Shown: one piece after another, positions 24,155 through 27,840 of the stretch
Layout of the letters: each line of letters opens with the position of its first letter
Numbering within the stretch: the first letter of the stretch is position 1
Assembly (NCBI RefSeq): GCF_937875145.1
Contig: NZ_CALNCS010000112.1
Coordinates: 1-27,840 of the forward strand
DNA: 27,840 nt
Direction: 5' to 3'
Origin: Alkalibaculum bacchi
GTDB taxonomy: Bacteria > Bacillota > Clostridia > Eubacteriales > Alkalibacteraceae
The notes under the pieces: model-generated
Told to the model about the DNA's origin: nothing
The model's input: only the letters and a program-made list of their open reading frames with translations
Databases searched by the model: none
Program-made: the position numbers and the translations under genes

Positions 24155-24227
24155 AAAGCACTCAACTAAACCAAAAGTGATGTGACCCCCAAAAGTTGGA
24201 GTTCACTACAGTAAGAGGCTTTTTTTT
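24153..24227 (+). terminator. Branched terminator at the prophage right end
   Basis: Outer arms AAAAAGCaCTC (24153-24163) and GAGGCTTTTT (24215-24224) enclose a hairpin (24182-24192 with 24196-24206, 9 of 11 pairs) and end in eight T. It overlaps the stop of the last phage gene. From here to guaB (24228-24496) there is no gene: only the CTCGCC-TATA-GGCGAG hairpin (24255-24270), array D and the guaB promoter. Confidence 0.75.
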
Positions 24228-24273
24228 ATTATCGTTGAAAGCTGAATGCAGAAACTCGCCTATAGGCGAGAAA

Positions 24274-24328
24274 ATGAACAATTGCTCAACTACTGTTCCG
24301 CAATTGTTTAATCACCACTCAAACAAAG
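24274..24328 (+). repeat. Array D of 11-bp units, right of the prophage
   Basis: Five units at 24274, 24285, 24296, 24307 and 24318 keep the 11-bp period but are more degenerate (ATGAACAATTG, CTCAACTACTG, and a last CTCAAACAAAG). It is preceded by the hairpin CTCGCC-TATA-GGCGAG. Confidence 0.7.
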
Positions 24329-24368
24329 TGTTTGTAAAATATAAATATTCTGAAAATTACGTTTAATA

Positions 24369-24397
24369 TTGACAATCTTTTTAGTTAAGACTATACT
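24369..24397 (+). promoter_or_regulatory. Sigma-A promoter of guaB
   Basis: A perfect TTGACA (24369-24374), exactly 17 bp, TATACT (24392-24397). The leader is about 90 bases and shows only weak hairpins; no purine riboswitch features are visible. Confidence 0.88.
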
Positions 24398-24496
24398 GAT
24401 AAAAATATTCTTACGGATATTCAATATCTTTTAATTCAACAATGTTCGAATTGTCTTATAAATTTAGCCAATAAAATTAAATTAGGAGTGTGAAGT

Positions 24497-25954
24497 ATGG
24501 GAAAAATATTAAAAGAAGGTTTGACTTTTGATGATGTTCTATTAATACCTGCTCATTCAGAGGTTTTACCAAATCAAGTAGAACTTGCTACGGTTTTAAC
24601 GAGGAAAATCAAGCTAAACATTCCTATTATTAGTGCAGGAATGGATACTGTAACAGAAGCAAAGCTTGCCATAGCTATGGCAAGACAAGGTGGCATTGGT
24701 ATTATACACAAGAATATGTCTATTGAAGATCAAGCTATGGAAGTAGACAAGGTTAAGAGAAGCGAACACGGCGTCATTGTAGATCCATTCTTCTTAAGCC
24801 CAGACCATGTAGTAGGCGATGCATTAGAGCTTATGGAAAGATACCGCATTTCTGGAGTTCCCATTACAGTAGACGGAAAGTTAGTGGGAATTATCACCAA
24901 TAGAGATCTTCGATTTGAAAATGACCCTACAAAAAGAATAGAAGATGCTATGACAAAAGACGATCTGGTCACAGCTCCAGAGGGGACGAACTTAGAAGAA
25001 GCGGAAAGTATTCTAAAACGTCATAAAATTGAGAAGCTTCCTATTGTAGATGAATACAATAATTTAAAAGGTTTAATTACGATCAAGGATATCGAAAAAG
25101 CTATCAAATACCCTTATTCAGCAAAAGACGATAAAGGAAGACTTTTAGTTGGTGCAGCTGTAGGCGTAAACAAAGACATAAAAGACAGAATAAAGGCTCT
25201 AGTTGGAGCAAGAGTAGACGTAATAGTTGTTGATACAGCACATGGACATTCAAAAGGTGTACTAGAAGCCATTCGACATATTAGGGGACTTTATCCTGAA
25301 CTTCAAATTATCGCTGGAAATATTGCTACAGGAGAAGCAGCTAAAGATTTAATCGAAGCAGGAGTAGATGCTATCAAAGTAGGGATTGGACCAGGATCTA
25401 TCTGTACTACACGTGTTATTGCAGGAATTGGTGTTCCTCAAATCACTGCTATTATGGATTGTGCAGAAGTCGCTAAAAAATATGGCGTTCCAATTATCGC
25501 TGATGGAGGTATTAAGTACTCAGGAGATATTGTAAAAGCTATTGCAGCAGGAGCGGATACCGTTATGATTGGTAGCCTCTTTGCAGGTACGGAAGAAAGC
25601 CCTGGTGAAACTATTATATATCAAGGTAGAAGCTTTAAATCCTATAGAGGGATGGGTTCGATTGCAGCCATGAAACAAGGAAGCTCCGATCGCTACTTCC
25701 AAGAGGGCAACAATAAACTGGTTCCTGAAGGTGTTGAAGGAAAAGTTCCGTTCAAAGGTTCATTAGCAGATACAGTGTTCCAGATGTTAGGTGGTCTTCG
25801 CTCTGGTATGGGATATTGTGGCGCTGCAAATATTCAAGAATTAAAAGAAAACACTCAATTCATCAAGATTACAAGTGCAGGTTTAAGAGAAAGTCATCCA
25901 CATGATGTCTCTATCGATAAGGAATCCCCAAATTACACAAGCGTAAAATATTAG
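24497..25954 (+). CDS. guaB: Inosine-5'-monophosphate dehydrogenase
   Basis: 485 residues, normal length, with TTAGGAGTG before the ATG. The TIM barrel opens LTFDDVLLIPAHSEVLP and contains the catalytic loop GPGSICTTR (C303 attacks IMP) and the flap region with SYRGMGSIAAM. Two CBS domains are inserted at about 95-205 (ISGVPITVDGKLVGIITNRDLRF and KLPIVDEYNNLKGLITIKDI), which sense adenine and guanine nucleotides. It converts IMP to XMP, the committed step of GMP synthesis. It is a single gene between its own promoter and terminator. Confidence 0.97.
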   Translation: MGKILKEGLTFDDVLLIPAHSEVLPNQVELATVLTRKIKLNIPIISAGMDTVTEAKLAIAMARQGGIGIIHKNMSIEDQAMEVDKVKRSEHGVIVDPFFLSPDHVVGDALELMERYRISGVPITVDGKLVGIITNRDLRFENDPTKRIEDAMTKDDLVTAPEGTNLEEAESILKRHKIEKLPIVDEYNNLKGLITIKDIEKAIKYPYSAKDDKGRLLVGAAVGVNKDIKDRIKALVGARVDVIVVDTAHGHSKGVLEAIRHIRGLYPELQIIAGNIATGEAAKDLIEAGVDAIKVGIGPGSICTTRVIAGIGVPQITAIMDCAEVAKKYGVPIIADGGIKYSGDIVKAIAAGADTVMIGSLFAGTEESPGETIIYQGRSFKSYRGMGSIAAMKQGSSDRYFQEGNNKLVPEGVEGKVPFKGSLADTVFQMLGGLRSGMGYCGAANIQELKENTQFIKITSAGLRESHPHDVSIDKESPNYTSVKY

Positions 25955-25982
25955 ATGATAAAGGAATAAAAGAAAAAATAAG

Positions 25983-26015
25983 ACCTAGGAAATAGGGTTT
26001 CCTAGGTTATTTTAT
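25983..26015 (+). terminator. Terminator after guaB
   Basis: ACCTAGGAAA (25983-25992) with TTTCCTAGGT (25998-26007), loop of five, then TATTTTATTT. The left flank is also A-rich. Confidence 0.8.
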
Positions 26016-26099
26016 TTAATGTATACTAGGTTAAAAGCAGTTTGTATTGGGTATATAGAAATACTGAAGACAATCGAAGAAAAAGGAGGCAGTAATCCT

Positions 26100-26492
26100 A
26101 TGCAAAAAAACTTTATTTTGACCTTAATTGGTTCTATTTTAATTATCATTTTTGCTTTGACTAATTCAGCAGCTGTGTCGGTTAAACTATTTTTCTGGCA
26201 ATTTGAAATTTCCCTAGCTCTCATTATTTTTCTATCTGCAGCAGTAGGAGCAATTCTTACAGTGCTTTTCGGTGGAATAAAACAATTTATTAAATCAAAA
26301 GAAATGAAAAAAATAACTACAGATAACGAAACTTTAATAGATGAAAATCACTCTCTGCAGGATCAAAAGAAAACGCTGAAAGATGAAAATAAAGATATTA
26401 AAAAGGAATTAGAAAAACTATCCATAGAAAACAAGAGGTTAAAAGGCGAAAATCAAGCTTTATTAGCGGATAAAAATAGACCTTCATTGTAA
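26100..26492 (+). CDS. LapA-domain membrane protein with coiled-coil tail
   Basis: 130 residues from the ATG at 26100; AGGAGG (26084-26089) precedes it by 10 bases. The longer open frame from 26019 has no ribosome site. Two membrane helices (about 5-22 and 41-62) with the short NSAAVSVKLFFWQFEISLAL link are the LapA (DUF1049) pattern. Residues 75-125 form a heptad-rich coiled coil (NETLIDENHSLQDQKKTLK and similar). LapA proteins assist lipopolysaccharide assembly in Gram-negatives; in Firmicutes the role is unclear, perhaps scaffolding at the membrane. Confidence 0.8.
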   Translation: MQKNFILTLIGSILIIIFALTNSAAVSVKLFFWQFEISLALIIFLSAAVGAILTVLFGGIKQFIKSKEMKKITTDNETLIDENHSLQDQKKTLKDENKDIKKELEKLSIENKRLKGENQALLADKNRPSL

Positions 26493-26590
26493 TGTAAAAA
26501 GATAAGATTATTGACTTTAAAAGGTTTTATATATGTAGAAGAGCAGTATTTTATAGTATAATAAGTTGACAAGACATAAAAAAGTTGGGA

Positions 26591-26619
26591 TTGACATTCG
26601 TTTATAAAAAGAGTACAAT
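26591..26619 (+). promoter_or_regulatory. Sigma-A promoter of the T-box transcript
   Basis: A perfect TTGACA (26591-26596), 17 bp, TACAAT (26614-26619), placing the start near 26627, just before the T-box stem I. Confidence 0.88.
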
Positions 26620-26626
26620 CAAGTTT

Positions 26627-26903
26627 AAATAATGTAGATTGGAAATAAGTAGAAGCAATGTCAGGCTTTATAGAGAGCAACCGGTTGGTGAAAGGTGCAA
26701 AAGATGAATTGCTTTGAATACATTCCAGGAGTTGCGGGCTGAAAGTGATTTTCTGTGTAGGCTTCGCCAGGTGCACCTGTTATAGTGCAAGGGTGTGATT
26801 GCACCTGTTGAGGTGAATGTCGTGAGGCATTTGTAAATTAAGGTGGTACCACGGATACAATCCGTCCTTTGAATAGAAATATTCGGAGGGCGGTTTCTTT
26901 TTA
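26627..26903 (+). promoter_or_regulatory. T-box leader, specifier read as UAC (Tyr)
   Basis: Stem I: base TGGAA (26640-26644) with TTCCA (26723-26727); specifier loop 5' AGTA (26648-26651) and 3' GAA-UAC-A (26716-26722); upper helix AAGCAAT with ATTGCTT (26653-26659, 26708-26714); distal GAGAGC and GGTTGGTG (26683-26690). The T-box sequence AGGTGGTACCACGG is at 26841-26854. The terminator has arms 26862-26875 and 26880-26893 (14 pairs, loop GAAA) followed by TTTCTTTTT. Uncharged tRNA binding should favour readthrough; by the usual loop geometry the codon is UAC, so tRNA-Tyr. Confidence 0.92.
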
Positions 26904-27049
26904 CGCGTAAAAATGAGATAAGCGAAAAAATACTTTCTAAAGTATTTATTGAGATACAATAATAAAAGAGTCTATACTGCTGCAATAACGAGTAAAACGA
27001 AAACGCAGTTTTCATTTACGGCGAGTACTACAGCTACTATATAACTTTA

Positions 27050-27066
27050 TTATGAGCACCTCATAA
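27050..27066 (+). repeat. Short hairpin in the T-box to ligase interval
   Basis: A perfect TTATGAG-CAC-CTCATAA. It is part of the roughly 290-base stretch (26905-27195) that contains no gene. Confidence 0.5.
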
Positions 27067-27104
27067 ATAGGTAAGAAATTTGCTTTCATTTGACGAATCT
27101 CGCG

Positions 27105-27136
27105 ACCTCGGCAGTGGCGAAAGCCACTGTCGAGGT
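27105..27136 (+). repeat. 14-bp GAAA-tetraloop hairpin in the ligase leader
   Basis: ACCTCGGCAGTGGC-GAAA-GCCACTGTCGAGGT, one G-T wobble. It is GC-rich in an AT-rich surrounding and has no T-run after it. A small hairpin TAAGC/GCTTA (27142-27158) follows. Confidence 0.75.
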
Positions 27137-27195
27137 GTATGTAAGCTAAAAATAAGCTTATCCCCCTCCCAAAATAATAAAATGGAGAAGAAGAC

Positions 27196-27840
27196 ATGCC
27201 TATTACAGAAATCCTTACTCAAAATGCAGCCTTATACGGTAGTGAAGTAAGTTTGGTTGAAATCAACCCAGAAATAAAAGAAATTAAAACCAGTTGGAAA
27301 GATTATGATTTAGCTGAAACAGACCCATCAAAGAAGTTTCGCCGAGAAATGACTTGGCGTGAATTTGATGATAAAGCAAATCGTATGGCCAATTTTTTAT
27401 TGGATAGAGGGTTACAAAAGGGTCAGAAAGTAGCAATTCTACTAATGAATTGCTTAGAGTGGTTGCCCATTTATTTCGGCATACTAAAAACTGGCGCAAT
27501 TGCAGTGCCATTTAACTATCGATATACTTCAGATGAAATTCAATACTGTGTTGATTTAGCAGAATGTGATGTTATAATATTTGGCCCAGAGTTTACGGAA
27601 AGAATAGAATCTATTCGAGATGAGATTTCAAGGGTAAAAATACGTCTATACCTAGGTCAAGATTGCCCTTCCTTTGCTGAAAACTATTATTCATTGACTG
27701 CATGTTGTTCTTCAGTAGCTCCTAAAATTATACTAAAAGAGGAGCAAGAGGCTGTAATTTATTTTTCATCAGGTACAACTGGCTTCCCAAAAGCAATATT
27801 ACATACCCATGAGAGTCTTATGACAGCTGCTAAAGTAGAA
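27196..27840 (+). CDS. AMP-forming acyl/aryl-CoA ligase, 3'-incomplete
   Basis: 215 residues visible; the gene runs off the window. GGAGA lies 7 bases before the ATG. The ANL superfamily N-terminal domain is clear: MTWREFDDKANRMANFL, GQKVAILLMNCLEWLPIYFGILKTGAIAVPFNYRYTSDEI, then the ATP-binding loop YFSSGTTGFPKAILHTH (about 190-206). It would activate a carboxylic acid as acyl-AMP and pass it to CoA. The Tyr-type T-box upstream suggests a link to aromatic amino-acid use, such as activating an aryl acid from tyrosine catabolism, but the substrate cannot be read from this part. It is not an aminoacyl-tRNA synthetase. Confidence 0.88.
   Translation, partial: MPITEILTQNAALYGSEVSLVEINPEIKEIKTSWKDYDLAETDPSKKFRREMTWREFDDKANRMANFLLDRGLQKGQKVAILLMNCLEWLPIYFGILKTGAIAVPFNYRYTSDEIQYCVDLAECDVIIFGPEFTERIESIRDEISRVKIRLYLGQDCPSFAENYYSLTACCSSVAPKIILKEEQEAVIYFSSGTTGFPKAILHTHESLMTAAKVE

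Larger units (their letters stand above)
14850..24230. mobile_element. Degenerate prophage between groEL and guaB
   Basis: The segment starts with an integrase reading towards groEL and ends after a plus-strand packaging and head block. It holds integrase, structured RNA segments, an IS30-type insertion, small cargo genes, terS, terL, portal, and a minor head protein with a following small gene. Repressor, replication, major capsid, tail and lysis genes are absent, so it cannot form virions alone. Ends are approximate: I found no convincing attL/attR pair; GTTCAC-N2-CAG at 14868-14878 and 24201-24211 is the best direct match and is weak. Confidence 0.8.

Noticed and set aside
24182..24206. 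IS3-family terminal repeat (sequence like ACCCCCAAAAGTTGGAGTTC)
   Set aside because: It resembles IS3-type ends, but only one copy is present, there is no transposase, and it sits neatly as the inner hairpin of a terminator.
14868..24211. attL/attR pair GTTCAC-N2-CAG at 14868 and 24201
   Set aside because: Only 9 of 11 bases agree and the left copy overlaps the integrase stop codon; too weak to call.
24398..24496. Purine riboswitch in the guaB leader
   Set aside because: The three-helix core and conserved loop bases are absent.
26453..27511. Minus-strand open frames across the T-box and ligase start
   Set aside because: They run through the conserved T-box RNA and the ligase gene, with no ribosome sites; chance frames.

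Overview
The window is about 27.8 kb of low-GC DNA from a Gram-positive, Clostridia-type bacterium. The evidence is strong AGGAGG-type ribosome sites, sigma-A style promoters, a CIRCE element, a T-box leader, Rex, a glutamine synthetase followed by an ANTAR regulator, and two boxes matching Spo0A sites. The order rimI, tsaD, ABC-F, rex, groES, groEL follows the ydi-groE region of Bacillus subtilis, so most of the window is ordinary core chromosome.

Layout. 1-199: end of mnmA. 373-4711: a two-component system, a CapA-like surface protein, rimI and a DUF1461-type membrane protein, packed head to tail. 4751-5773: tsaD, apparently starting at ATA. 5974-7893 (minus): an ABC-F ATPase convergent with tsaD. 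8130-11086: rex, glnA and an ANTAR-domain regulator. 11202-12637: a small membrane protein (minus) and an OGG1-type glycosylase. 12754-14802: HrcA-controlled groES-groEL.

14850-24230 is a decayed prophage between groEL and guaB. It keeps a tyrosine integrase, two short structured RNA-like segments, an internally deleted IS30-family element with clipped genes on both sides, a few small cargo genes (one behind tandem Spo0A-like boxes and carrying an in-frame stop), and a compact block of terS, terL, portal and minor head protein. The minor head protein ends in a polymorphic-toxin-like domain and is followed by a small acidic protein that could be its immunity partner. No repressor, replication, major capsid, tail or lysis genes are present.

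24369-27840: guaB with a strong promoter, a LapA-type membrane protein, and a complete T-box leader whose specifier reads as UAC (Tyr), upstream of an AMP-forming acyl/aryl-CoA ligase that runs off the window.

The least explained signal is a family of intergenic arrays with an 11-bp period (consensus TTNAACNATNG) at four places: after tsaD, after the ABC-F gene, after glnA, and just right of the prophage. Two of these arrays contain the stop codon of the adjoining gene. Other points of note are the Tyr-type T-box on a ligase gene, the capsid-linked toxin with possible immunity gene, the paired prophage RNAs, and the ATA start of tsaD.
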